A stretch of 64,000 nucleotides of DNA from the NCBI RefSeq assembly GCF_042752395.1, contig NZ_JBHYXZ010000026.1, positions 1 through 64,000 of the forward strand, in the 5' to 3' direction. The stretch is from Actinosynnema sp042752395 (GTDB lineage: Bacteria > Actinomycetota > Actinomycetes > Mycobacteriales > Pseudonocardiaceae). Made by a program: the position numbers and the translations under genes. The stretch's first letter is position 1, and the number at the start of each line of letters is the position of its first letter. Under the pieces are notes generated by a model. That model made no database searches, was not told where the DNA came from, and saw only the letters and a list, made by a program, of their open reading frames with translations. Shown piece after piece: positions 35,458 to 43,759 of the stretch.

Positions 35458-36879
35458 TCAGTCGACGGCGGCCACCGGTTCCGCGACGGCGGCCCGGTCC
35501 GCGGCGCGCGGCTTGCGCAACGCGAAGCTCACCAGGATGCCGAGCAGGATGCCGATCGCGGCGACGTACACCGCGGACCGGAGCGTGCCGGTGGTGAAGC
35601 CGATGAGGCCGGGGTCGGCGACGGCCACCAGCACGGCGAGGCCGACGGCGGTGCCGACCTGCATCGCGGTGGACGTCATGGCCGAGGCGACGCCCTGCTC
35701 GCCGCCCGCCACACCGGACGCGGCGGCGATCCACATGCCGGTCCACGTGATGCCCTGGCCGATGCCGTAGAGCGCGACGCCGGGCAGCACGGCGAGGTAG
35801 GAGCCGCCCGAGTCGCCCATGCCGTAGGCGATGGCGGCCGTGCCGACGATGCCGATCGCCATGCCCAGGACCAGGATGACCCGCATGTCCACCCGGCCCG
35901 CCATGCGGCCGCTGATCTGCGTGCCGACCGCGATCAGCACCGCGGGCACCAGGAACGCCAGGCCGGTCTGCAAGGCGTCGTAGCCGTGCACGCCCTGGAA
36001 GAAGACGGTCAGGAAGTACGGCACGGTGCTGTAGGTCGCGCCGAAGACCAGCGCGATGGACATGGCGGTGCCGAGGCTGCGGTTGGCGAACAGGCGCAGC
36101 GGCATCAGCGGGTCTCGGCTGCGGCCCTCGACCACCGCGAACGCCACCAGCAGGACCGCCGACAGCACCGAGCTGATCAGCACCTCCGGCGAGGTCCAGC
36201 CGGACTCCGGGCCCTGCACCAGGACGAAGACGAGCAGCGTCACGCCCAGGGTCGCGGTGATCGCGCCGGGCAGGTCGAACGTGCGGCCCCGCTCGCGGGC
36301 CGGGTCGCGGGGGATGAGCGCGAACGCGACGAGCGTGCCGAGCCCGGCCAGCGGCACGTTGACGAAGAACACCGCCGTCCAGCCGAACGCGTCGGTGAGC
36401 AGGCCGCCGAGCAGCGAGCCGAGGCACAGGCCGCCGGCGCCGCACGCGCTCCACACCGCGAGCGCCCGGTTGCGCTCCCCGCCCTCCGCGAACATGGTGT
36501 TGACCAGCGACAGGGTGGCCGGGAACAGCAGCGCGCCGCCCAATCCCTGCAACGCACGCGCGGCGATCATCACGCCGGTGTTGGGCGCGAGACCGCCGAG
36601 CAGGGAGGCGACCGCGTAGACGGTGAGCGCCAGCACGAACATCCGGCGCCTGCCGAGCAGGTCGGCCGCCCGACCGCCGAGCACGAGCAGGCCGCCGAAC
36701 GCGACGGCGTACGCGCTGATCACCCATTGCAGGGTCTGGGCGCTGAAGCCGAGGGAGTCGCCGATGTCCGGCAGCGCGACGTAGACGATGTTGAAGTCCA
36801 CGGTGATGATCAGCTGCGCGAACCCGAGCAGCAGCAGGGCCGGGCCGAGCCGTCGAGCCTGGGGCGGGGCGGTGGGCAT
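35458..36879 (-). CDS. MFS exporter, DHA2 (EmrB/QacA) type
   Basis: A 473-residue membrane transporter with about 14 hydrophobic segments, the count of the DHA2 drug/H+ antiporter family. Motif A is GGRAADLLGRRRMF after the second segment. A motif-C-like GAGGLCLGSLLGG lies in the fifth. Such proteins commonly export the product of an adjacent biosynthetic cluster. The ATG at 36879 has AAGGAG 5 bases upstream. A TATAGT -10 lies inside a GTACG-N8-CGTAC operator about 30 bp upstream. It is divergent from an ArsR-like regulator, a classic self-resistance pairing. Confidence 0.92.
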   Translation of the reverse strand: MPTAPPQARRLGPALLLLGFAQLIITVDFNIVYVALPDIGDSLGFSAQTLQWVISAYAVAFGGLLVLGGRAADLLGRRRMFVLALTVYAVASLLGGLAPNTGVMIAARALQGLGGALLFPATLSLVNTMFAEGGERNRALAVWSACGAGGLCLGSLLGGLLTDAFGWTAVFFVNVPLAGLGTLVAFALIPRDPARERGRTFDLPGAITATLGVTLLVFVLVQGPESGWTSPEVLISSVLSAVLLVAFAVVEGRSRDPLMPLRLFANRSLGTAMSIALVFGATYSTVPYFLTVFFQGVHGYDALQTGLAFLVPAVLIAVGTQISGRMAGRVDMRVILVLGMAIGIVGTAAIAYGMGDSGGSYLAVLPGVALYGIGQGITWTGMWIAAASGVAGGEQGVASAMTSTAMQVGTAVGLAVLVAVADPGLIGFTTGTLRSAVYVAAIGILLGILVSFALRKPRAADRAAVAEPVAAVD

Positions 36880-36900
36880 GGCGCTCCTTGTCGTGGCACC

Positions 36901-36945
36901 GTACGTCACTATACGTACAGTTGGAATGTACGTGGATGTTCGTAC
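36901..36945. promoter_or_regulatory. Two GTACG-N8-CGTAC operators in MFS/ArsR divergent promoter
   Basis: Two copies of the inverted repeat GTACG-N8-CGTAC lie at 36901-36918 and 36928-36945. The first contains TATAGT on the minus strand (36913-36908), a strong -10 for the exporter, leaving a leader of about 22 bases. The second copy is nearly identical, flanks included, to the operator in the flavin hydroxylase promoter at 27187-27204. Confidence 0.65.
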
Positions 36946-36992
36946 AGTCACGCAGCGCTGTCAAACGGCTCGCGCGGGTATGTCATTTCGCA

Positions 36993-37004
36993 TGTACGCG
37001 TACA
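36993..37004. promoter_or_regulatory. Perfect palindrome at the ArsR-like gene start
   Basis: TGTACGCGTACA is a perfect 12-bp palindrome built from the same GTACG/CGTAC half-sites without spacer. It overlaps TACACT (37001-37006), a likely -10 only 7 bases before the GTG at 37014, so the regulator mRNA is probably leaderless and self-repressed. Confidence 0.55.
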
Positions 37005-37013
37005 CTCGACGTC

Positions 37014-37349
37014 GTGTCCGACGCCCACCACCCGACCCGCGACCAGATCCGCCTGGAGGCCGTGCTGACCGCGCTCGGCCACCCGTTGCGGATGAACGTG
37101 CTCCAGGTGCTCGCGGACGGAGGGGAGTACCCGTGCGGCGCGATCGTGGACGGCGTGTCGAAGTCGACGCTGACGCACCACTGGCGGGTGTTGCGGGAGA
37201 GCGGTGTCATCAACCAGCGCGCGTCGGGCCGGACGCTGCTGTTGTCGTTGCGGCGGGACGACCTGGACGCCCGGTTCCCGGGGCTGATCGACGCCATCCT
37301 GGCCTCGTACACGCCGGCCGACCCCGCCGAGCTCGTCGACGCCCGCTGA
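37014..37349 (+). CDS. ArsR-like winged-helix repressor
   Basis: A 111-residue winged-helix regulator of the ArsR/SmtB fold. The segment LTALGHPLRMNVLQVLADGG is the family's opening helix pair, followed by the recognition helix SKSTLTHHWRVLRESGVI and the wing RASGRTLLLSLRRDD. Only one cysteine is present, so a metal-sensing site is unlikely and a small organic ligand is more probable (inference). The GTG at 37014 starts the protein right at the conserved region. It diverges from the MFS exporter, and three related operator sites surround the promoters. The natural reading is that it represses the exporter, itself and the distant flavin hydroxylase. Confidence 0.82.
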   Translation: MSDAHHPTRDQIRLEAVLTALGHPLRMNVLQVLADGGEYPCGAIVDGVSKSTLTHHWRVLRESGVINQRASGRTLLLSLRRDDLDARFPGLIDAILASYTPADPAELVDAR

Positions 37350-37607
37350 CCCGAATCCCGGAGACCGACCGGCCGTGCGGCTCCTGGTAACCGCGGCCGG
37401 TGAAATCCCGGCGGCACACCCGGGATCCGCTGTGGAGCCACTCGCACCGGTCGGGTGTGACGTGTTCGCGGTTGATGCCGTTCTTCCCGACGCCGGAGGG
37501 AGACCTGTCGCGCCAGGACCGCGAACGGCGGGCGCGGTGGGACGGACCGTGCGCGGGCGGCGGCACCGTCGACACCCTCCGTTCCCGGCGGTGCCGCCGC
37601 GGTTCGG

Positions 37608-38780
37608 CTAGGACGACCGGCCGGCGACCAGCAACTCGGGCGCCCGGGAGCAGGCGTTGGCGGGCATCAGGATCGCGTGCGCCACCGACACCAGCGTGAT
37701 GTGCCGGTGCCAGCCCGCGAACGAGCGCCCGGTGAAGTCCTCGATGCCGACCTGCGAGCTGACCTCCGCCACGTCCTGGCGCACCCGGTCGAGCCGGCGG
37801 GCCAACCGCAGCAGCCCCGCGCTCGACAGGTCGGTCAGGTCCGACAGCCACAGCTGCGGCAGGCCGTTGCCGTCCGGCGGCCACACCGCCAGCAGCACCA
37901 GGCGACCCGACCGCGCCGGGTCACCGGGCACCGCGACGTCCGCGGTCGCGCACAGCCGGAACCGGTGCGACGGGTCGGGCGCCACGGGTTGCCGCAACGG
38001 GTGCAGCGCGGGCCGCAGCGAGCGCAGCGTCGTGCGGACCCGCCGGTTGTCCGCCAGGTCGGCCACCACGTTCACCGACGCGTCGACCCGCATCACGAAC
38101 GACACCTCGCGCAGCCGCAGCTGGGCGATCAGGGCCTCGGCGTCCGCGTCCCGCGCGTCCAGCACCAACGGCCGGGGCTGGACGTCCCAGCCGTCGGCCA
38201 CCTCGAGCGCGGCGTTGAGCTTGCACGAGCCGGGCGTGGCCGACGACAGGTGCGCCGGGATCGCGGCCCGCCGCCGGCGCACCGGGTCGTTCAACCAGCT
38301 GTCGGGCAGCGCCAGCCGCCAGTTGACGGGGTAGCTGGTGTGCTCGGCGGCCAACCAGACGCCGTAGGCGTGCTGGCTGTTGGCGACCCGGCCCAGGTGC
38401 CGCACGAAGGCGTTCTGCACCCCGACCGAGTGCCGGCCGGACTTCGTGATCGCCATCGAGTCCACCACCCAGGCGATCGGCTTGACGGTGCGGTCCAGGT
38501 GCTCGGCCAACGCGCGGCGCACCTGCTGCCAGTCCCACGGCGAGTTGCTGACGAAGTGGTGCAGGCTCTGCTCGGCCGCGGGCCTGCCGAGCTGGGACGC
38601 GAGGTTGCGCATCGACTTGCGGCCCTCCGCGGCGAGCAGGCCGCGGACGTACAGCTCGCCCGCGCGCCGCTGGCTCCGCCTGGCCAACGACGCGAACACC
38701 CGCTCGCACAGCTCCGCGGCGTCCTCGGCCAGCCACTCCCGATCCAGCTCAACCTGTCTCGTCACGTGCGCATCGCTCAT
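37608..38780 (-). CDS. IS701-like DDE transposase, probably immobile
   Basis: A 390-residue protein of the IS701-like DDE superfamily. The segment WVVDSMAITKSGRHSVGVQNAFVRH aligns with the family hallmark VDDTGFPKKGxHSVGVxRQY. The first aspartate is kept, but the following D-T-G is S-M-A. Further family-like segments are SWLNDPVRRR and LVLDARDADAEALIAQL. I see no inverted repeats or target duplications bracketing it, and its GC content matches the neighbours. It may be a decayed or domesticated insertion element that has become part of the cluster, as is often seen for IS701-type genes in actinomycete biosynthetic loci. The ATG at 38780 has a poor ribosome-binding site. Confidence 0.72.
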   Translation of the reverse strand: MSDAHVTRQVELDREWLAEDAAELCERVFASLARRSQRRAGELYVRGLLAAEGRKSMRNLASQLGRPAAEQSLHHFVSNSPWDWQQVRRALAEHLDRTVKPIAWVVDSMAITKSGRHSVGVQNAFVRHLGRVANSQHAYGVWLAAEHTSYPVNWRLALPDSWLNDPVRRRRAAIPAHLSSATPGSCKLNAALEVADGWDVQPRPLVLDARDADAEALIAQLRLREVSFVMRVDASVNVVADLADNRRVRTTLRSLRPALHPLRQPVAPDPSHRFRLCATADVAVPGDPARSGRLVLLAVWPPDGNGLPQLWLSDLTDLSSAGLLRLARRLDRVRQDVAEVSSQVGIEDFTGRSFAGWHRHITLVSVAHAILMPANACSRAPELLVAGRSS

Positions 38781-39141
38781 TTTTCGGCTCCCCACAGCGG
38801 CGTGTCGACCTGTTCGGGCGCGCCGTCCCGGCGAATAGCGGGAGTCGGCGCGTCCCGGCGTGCGTGGTCGCGCTGCGCGTACAGCCAATGACGGCCGCCC
38901 CCTCGACGGCCACGCGCCGCGCGCGATCCACTGACCGGTGCGAAACGTGCTCAGGTAGGAGGTTCTCCCAGGGTGACCGCCCCCCTTGCGCTGGTCACCG
39001 GTCGATGTGGCTCATGATGCCACGCCTGCGGGGAATCGGCCAACATTTGCGGGAACACATCAATTGCCCGAGTTGGTCGTCAATTCGGGCAAATAGCGTA
39101 AGCCGGTGGGGGGCGGCGTGGAATATTCCTTTGTAAAGAGC
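38781..39141. other. Intergenic region with inverted repeat
   Basis: No gene is visible in this stretch between the divergently placed transposase start and the hydroxylase terminator. Its right half is clearly more AT-rich than the surroundings. It contains the perfect inverted repeat TTGCCCGA (39064-39071) / TCGGGCAA (39085-39092) with a 13-base loop, and a GGAATATTCC palindrome at 39119-39128. Either could be an operator or a relic end of the insertion element. Confidence 0.5.
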
Positions 39142-39179
39142 CGGTCGGTCGCCGAGGGTGACAATGCGGCGACCGACCG
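39142..39179 (-). terminator. Hairpin terminator after the flavin hydroxylase 2 operon
   Basis: CGGTCGGTCGCC (39142-39153) pairs perfectly over 12 bp with GGCGACCGACCG (39168-39179), loop 14. On the minus strand it begins 5 bases after the hydroxylase stop and is followed by the T-rich GCTCTTTAC, a convincing intrinsic terminator. Confidence 0.85.
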
Positions 39180-39184
39180 TTCCT

Positions 39185-40414
39185 TTATTCGGCGGCGGCT
39201 GCCACGCGTCGCGCCGCCCCGACGGATTCCGGTGTGCCCGTCGAGCCGTCGAACCGGGTGGCGCCGTGCAGCCAGGCGACCTTCTCGTACAGCTCCTCGG
39301 TCGAGAACCCGCCGAGCATGGCGTTGCGAGCCCGTGCGGCCTCTCCCGAGGGGTGGTACAGCCGCGTGCCCATGGCGCGGGCCACGAGCTGCGCGGCGGC
39401 CGTGCGCTCGCGCCGGTCTTCGACGAACGCCGCGAACGCGGCGGCCGGCTCGCGGCCCGCCAGCAGGTCGCCCAGGTGCACGGCGTCCTCCAACGCCATG
39501 CAGGCGCCCTGCGCGGCGTACTGCAGCATCGGGTGCGCCGCGTCGCCGAGCAGCACCACCCGGCCGTCCTGCCACCGGTCGACCGGGTCGCGGTCGCACA
39601 GCACCCAGCTGCGCCAGTCCCGCCCGAGCGCCAGCAGCGCCCGGATCACCGGCGCCGCGTCGGCGAACTCGGCGAGCACCCGCTCGCGCTCCACCGGCAC
39701 GCCCACCACGACCTCGGTCGCGTCGTTGTCGCGGGTGACGGCGACGTTCAGCGACCGGCCGCCGTCGATCGGGTAGTGCACGAAGTGCCAGCGCGGCCCG
39801 GCCCACAACGTCACCGAGTCCGACCGGAGCCGCGCGGGCACCGACTCCATCGGGATGACCGACCGGTAGATCGTGTGCCCGGACACCCGCGGCTCGCCGT
39901 CGCCGACGAGCTGCGCCCGCACCGCCGACCGCAGCCCGTCCGCGCCGACCAGGGCGTCACCGCGCACCCGCCCGCCGTCGGCCAGCACCGCGACGACGCC
40001 GTCCCCGTCCTGCTCGTAGCCGACGACCGGGCTGTCCACCCGCAGCTCGACGTCGAGGTGCGCGCGGCACCGCGCCAGCAGCGGGGCGTACAGGTCGTTG
40101 CGGTGCACCACCGCGTACGGGTTGCCGAAGCGCTCGCGGTACTCGCCGAGCACCGGCATCGCGGCGACCTGCTCGCCGGTGACGGCGTCCATGAAGCGCA
40201 GGGCGTCCACGTGCACCGCCCGGTCGAGCACGGCGGCGGCGACGCCCAGCCGGTCCAGCGCGAGGAACGCGTTGGGTGCCAGCTGGATCCCCGCGCCCAG
40301 CTCGGTGAACTCCGACCGGCGTTCCAGCACCACGGCCCGGTGGCCGCGGTCGGCCACCGCGAGCGCGGTGGCCAGGCCGCCGATGCCGCCTCCGGCGACG
40401 ATCACCCGTGACAT
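39185..40414 (-). CDS. FAD-dependent hydroxylase, salicylate/3-hydroxybenzoate hydroxylase type
   Basis: A 409-residue class A flavin monooxygenase without the extra C-terminal domain. It shows VIVAGGGIGGLATALAVADRG (FAD Rossmann), GADGLRSAVRAQL (DG motif) and GRVVLLGDAAHPMLQYAAQG (GD motif). The sequence MLQYAAQGACMALEDAVHLG is typical of salicylate 1-hydroxylase and 3-hydroxybenzoate 6-hydroxylase. Those enzymes hydroxylate small hydroxybenzoates, which makes 3-hydroxyanthranilate a reasonable candidate here (inference). The ATG has GGAGGAACG upstream. It lies 19 bp after the second BBE-type oxidase and is followed by a strong terminator, so the two genes form a small operon. Confidence 0.88.
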   Translation of the reverse strand: MSRVIVAGGGIGGLATALAVADRGHRAVVLERRSEFTELGAGIQLAPNAFLALDRLGVAAAVLDRAVHVDALRFMDAVTGEQVAAMPVLGEYRERFGNPYAVVHRNDLYAPLLARCRAHLDVELRVDSPVVGYEQDGDGVVAVLADGGRVRGDALVGADGLRSAVRAQLVGDGEPRVSGHTIYRSVIPMESVPARLRSDSVTLWAGPRWHFVHYPIDGGRSLNVAVTRDNDATEVVVGVPVERERVLAEFADAAPVIRALLALGRDWRSWVLCDRDPVDRWQDGRVVLLGDAAHPMLQYAAQGACMALEDAVHLGDLLAGREPAAAFAAFVEDRRERTAAAQLVARAMGTRLYHPSGEAARARNAMLGGFSTEELYEKVAWLHGATRFDGSTGTPESVGAARRVAAAAE

Positions 40415-40433
40415 CGTTCCTCCGCGTCCCGCC

Positions 40434-42077
40434 TCACGGCAGTTCGATCGACTGGGAGTGGCGGAACACGTCGCGCGGGTCCCACCTCGCCTTGACCTGT
40501 CGCAGCCTGGGGTAGTTCCCCTTGTAGTACAAGGTGGACCACGGCACGCCGGACGTGTTCTGCGCCGGGTCGCGCAGGTCGCCGTCGGGGTAGTTGATGT
40601 AGCAGCCGTCCGTGACGGCGTTGGACACCGGCACGCCCCCGGTGTCGGCGTAGACCTCGCGGTAGAGGTCGCGCAACCACCCGATGTGCTGCGCGTCCTC
40701 CGCCTGCTCGGTCCAGAACACCTGGTAGAGCAACTTGAACGTGGAGTCGCGCTGGCCGTTCGCGGTCGCGTTCTCGCGCACGCGGTTGATGTTGCCGCCG
40801 AACGACAGCATTGTCACCATGGCCATCGGGTTCGCGTAGTCGGCGCGGGTGAGGTGCTTGTGGATCGCGGCGATGTGCGCGGCGGGGAAGTTCCTGCGCA
40901 TGTACGTGGACTTGTGCGCGCCGCGCAGCGTCGGGTTGGTCAGCACCGGGTTGCCGGTGCCGAGCAGGCGCGTGGCGGCCAACCACGGCAGCCGACGCGG
41001 CGCCGACGCGGGGGACGGGACCACCGACGTGCCCGCGGTGATCGCGGCCAGGTAGTCCCGCAGCAGCCCTTCCGCGTTCGGGACCGACGCGTCCTGCACG
41101 GTCAACATCACCAGGTTGCCGTTGGAGCGGTGGTACAGGGAGAAGAAGCTGCTCAGACCGATGTTCGGGCCGCCGGGCGCGCCGTTGGCCTCGTGCCACG
41201 CGCCGTAGTTGTGCACGAGCCGGGTGAACGCGGTGCGGTCGATCGCGCTCCACGGGAACTGCACGACGCTGACGATCACCTCCGCCGGCGGCTTGACCAG
41301 CAGGTCGGACGGGTTGGTCCCGGTGGCGCCCGGCGAGCGGAACCAGTACCGCGTGATGACGCCGAAGTTGCCGCCGCCGCCACCGGTGTTGCCCCACCAC
41401 AGGTCGTGGTTGGGGTCGTCCGGGTCGCGCGTCGCGATCACCGCCCTGGCCACGCCCGACCGGTCGACCGTGACGACCTCGACGGCGTGCAGGTGGTCCA
41501 CCGTCAGGCCGTGCACGCGGGAGAGCAGGCCGTACCCGCCGCCGCTGACGTGGCCGCCGATGCCCACCGAGTAGCACATGCCGCCGGGCAGCGTGACGCC
41601 CCACTCCTTGAACAGGCGGTCGTACACGTCGAGCAGCAGCGCGCCGCCCTCGACCGCGAACGCGCCCATCGCGGGATCCCAGTACACCCGGTCCATGCGG
41701 GACATGTCGATGACCACCTGCACCTCCGGGTGGTACACGAAGTCCTCGAAGCAGTGACCCCCGCCGCGGATGGAGATCCGCTTGCCCGCCCGCACCGCGC
41801 CCTGCACCGCGGCCACCACGTCGCGCGTCCCGCCCACCAGGTGGATCGCCTCGGGCCGCGCCGTCCACCGCGTGTTGTTGCCGGTGATCATTTGCGCGTA
41901 CCGCGGGTCGTCGGGCGTCACGGTCGGCCTGCCGATGCGGCCCGACGCCTCCTCGGCCGTCGCGACGCCGCCCAGGGCGCCGCCCACCGGGCCGGTCACC
42001 GCCCCGACCAGGGCGGCGGTCGCCGAACCCGCCAGCACGCGCCTGCGGGATAACTCACGCCCAGTTTCTTCAGACAT
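40434..42077 (-). CDS. Tat-exported BBE-type FAD-linked oxidoreductase 2
   Basis: A 547-residue paralogue of the protein at 28817-30559, with about the same order of motifs. It has a Tat signal (LSRRRVLAGSATAALVGAV), H108 in RGGGHCF and C168 in GGMCYSVGIGGH for bicovalent FAD. DLWWGNTGGGGGNFGVITRY follows, and a BBE C terminus with NYPRLRQVKARWDP. It lacks the Ala/Gly-rich linker of its paralogue. Two exported oxidases of the same subfamily in one cluster suggest two successive oxidations, or coupling of an exported intermediate. It is divergent from the cupin/amidohydrolase pair, with an inverted repeat in the shared promoter region. Confidence 0.9.
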   Translation of the reverse strand: MSEETGRELSRRRVLAGSATAALVGAVTGPVGGALGGVATAEEASGRIGRPTVTPDDPRYAQMITGNNTRWTARPEAIHLVGGTRDVVAAVQGAVRAGKRISIRGGGHCFEDFVYHPEVQVVIDMSRMDRVYWDPAMGAFAVEGGALLLDVYDRLFKEWGVTLPGGMCYSVGIGGHVSGGGYGLLSRVHGLTVDHLHAVEVVTVDRSGVARAVIATRDPDDPNHDLWWGNTGGGGGNFGVITRYWFRSPGATGTNPSDLLVKPPAEVIVSVVQFPWSAIDRTAFTRLVHNYGAWHEANGAPGGPNIGLSSFFSLYHRSNGNLVMLTVQDASVPNAEGLLRDYLAAITAGTSVVPSPASAPRRLPWLAATRLLGTGNPVLTNPTLRGAHKSTYMRRNFPAAHIAAIHKHLTRADYANPMAMVTMLSFGGNINRVRENATANGQRDSTFKLLYQVFWTEQAEDAQHIGWLRDLYREVYADTGGVPVSNAVTDGCYINYPDGDLRDPAQNTSGVPWSTLYYKGNYPRLRQVKARWDPRDVFRHSQSIELP

Positions 42078-42141
42078 GGTCGCTCAGAGCCCTCTCGTCC
42101 TGGAAGGCGTCGAGTATCACGGCGGCCGCGGGCCGTCCGGC

Positions 42142-42159
42142 ATCACGTGTTCTCGTGAT
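42142..42159. promoter_or_regulatory. Inverted repeat ATCACG-N6-CGTGAT in divergent promoter
   Basis: ATCACG and CGTGAT form a perfect inverted repeat with a 6-base spacer, centred between the BBE oxidase start (42077) and the cupin start (42224). Its position in a divergent promoter suggests an operator. It differs from the GTACG-N8-CGTAC sites, so a second regulator is implied, perhaps the small LuxR-type protein nearby. Confidence 0.5.
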
Positions 42160-42223
42160 TCGCGGTGGGCCCGACAAGGGGCACCGTGGGGGTCGTCGGT
42201 GACCGCGACCCGAGGGGAGCACG

Positions 42224-42712
42224 GTGAGTTTCACTCCGGACCAGCTGAAGACCGCGGTGCACGTGCCACCCGGCGCGGGACCGAGCAGGTGGGTGTTCGG
42301 CGACCGCTACACGCTCAAGTCGGGCCTGCACAACACCGGCCCGGCCTTCGGGCTGGTGGAGGCCGTCGTGCCCGCGGGCGGTGGGCCGCCCAAGCACGTC
42401 CACTACCACGAGGACGAGCTGTTCTACGTGATCGACGGCCGGTTGGAGCTGTTCACCGGCGAGGAGGCGGTGATCGCCGAACCCGGCGCGTTCATCTACG
42501 TCCCGCGCGGCGTCACGCACTCGTTCACCAACGCCTTCACCGACGACTGCCGGATGCTGCTGATGTTCCTGCCCGCCGGCAAGGAGCGGTTCTTCCTGGA
42601 GATGGGCGTCTCGGCCGACGACGGCGCGCCACCGCCCCCGCCGGAGCAGTACGCGATCGACCGGGAGAACGCGATCCGGCTCGCGCCCAAGTACGGGGAG
42701 AGGTACGTCTGA
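42224..42712 (+). CDS. Cupin-domain protein
   Basis: A 162-residue single-domain cupin. Motif 1 is KHVHYHEDELFYVIDGRLEL, with metal-binding His, His and Glu, and motif 2 is PGAFIYVPRGVTHSFTN with the distal His, so the metal site looks intact. It resembles quercetinase-like or ring-cleaving dioxygenase cupins more than classical 3-hydroxyanthranilate 3,4-dioxygenase, although that enzyme is also a cupin. The GTG start has GAGGGGAGC upstream. Its stop overlaps the start of the amidohydrolase (TGATG), so the two are translationally coupled. In context it may oxidise or fold an aromatic intermediate; the substrate is inferred only from the neighbours. Confidence 0.82.
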   Translation: MSFTPDQLKTAVHVPPGAGPSRWVFGDRYTLKSGLHNTGPAFGLVEAVVPAGGGPPKHVHYHEDELFYVIDGRLELFTGEEAVIAEPGAFIYVPRGVTHSFTNAFTDDCRMLLMFLPAGKERFFLEMGVSADDGAPPPPPEQYAIDRENAIRLAPKYGERYV

Positions 42713-43662
42713 TGCTGGTCGACGTGCACCACCACGCCATCCCGCCGGTGTACCGCGACGCGATGCGCGGCATCGACCCGATCCCCGGCGTGGACTACCC
42801 CACGTGGGAGCCCGACCTGAGCCTGGAGGTGATGGACCGCAACGGCATCACCGCCGCGCTGCTGTCGATCACCGCGCCCGGCGTCTCCTTCGCCGGACCG
42901 GCCGACGCGCCGAAGCTGGCCAGGCGGGTCAACGAGTACTTCGCCGAGCTGGTCGCGGCGCACCCGACGCGGTTCGGCGCGTTCGCCGTGCTGCCCCTGC
43001 CGGACGTCGCCGCGGCCCGCGACGAGCTGTCCTACGCGGTGGACCAGCTCGGCCTCGACGGCGTCAACGTGCTCACCAGCTACGGCGGCGAGTACCTGGG
43101 CGCGCCGGAGTTCGAGCCGCTGTTCGCCGAGATCGCCGACCGCGGCACCGTGGTCCACGTGCACCCGGCCGCGCCGCCCGCCCGGGACCTGGCCACGTTC
43201 GGCCTGCCGCCGTCGCTGTACGAGTTCACCTTCGAGACCACCCGCACCGCGGTGAGCCTGCTGTTCGGCGGGGTGCTGGACCGGCTGCCGCACCTGCGGT
43301 TGATCCTGTCGCACGCGGGCGGCACGCTGCCGTTCCTGGCCAAGAGGCTCACGTACGGCCCGACCATCGGTTCCTACCTGCGCGGCAAGCCGCCGGTCGA
43401 CGTGCTGGCGTCGTTGGGCCGGCTGCACTACGACATCGCCATGTCGGCCACCCCGCACGCGCTGCCCGCGCTGACCGGGCTGGCGGGCGCGGACCACGTG
43501 CTGTTCGGCAGCGACTACCCGTTCATGCCGGACTGGCACACCGCGGAGAACGTCCGCGGTTTCGCCGGTCACCCCGGGTGGACCGACGAGCAGCGGTCGC
43601 GGATCGCGAGCGGGAACGCGCTGGAGCTGTTCCCCGCTTTGCGCGCGCGGATTGTGACTTAA
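42712..43662 (+). CDS. ACMSD-family amidohydrolase (probable decarboxylase)
   Basis: A 316-residue amidohydrolase-2 protein of the ACMSD family. The N-terminal VDVHHHAIPP supplies the HxH-type metal ligands, VVHVHPAAPP the next histidine, ILSHAGG another, and HVLFGSDYPF the catalytic aspartate. The family contains non-oxidative decarboxylases of aminocarboxymuconate semialdehyde, gamma-resorcylate, salicylate and 2,3-dihydroxybenzoate. Next to a 3-hydroxyanthranilate pathway it could decarboxylate that acid to 2-aminophenol, or act after ring cleavage by the coupled cupin; both are inference. The start ATG shares a base with the cupin stop. Confidence 0.85.
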   Translation: MLVDVHHHAIPPVYRDAMRGIDPIPGVDYPTWEPDLSLEVMDRNGITAALLSITAPGVSFAGPADAPKLARRVNEYFAELVAAHPTRFGAFAVLPLPDVAAARDELSYAVDQLGLDGVNVLTSYGGEYLGAPEFEPLFAEIADRGTVVHVHPAAPPARDLATFGLPPSLYEFTFETTRTAVSLLFGGVLDRLPHLRLILSHAGGTLPFLAKRLTYGPTIGSYLRGKPPVDVLASLGRLHYDIAMSATPHALPALTGLAGADHVLFGSDYPFMPDWHTAENVRGFAGHPGWTDEQRSRIASGNALELFPALRARIVT

Positions 43663-43759
43663 TCCGCGGGTTGTCATGAACTCCACGACGGGTTCGTTGA
43701 CCCGCCGACCGCCCCGGCACACAGTGGCAGCAGGCCATCAGTGACCAGGGGGAGTTCGG

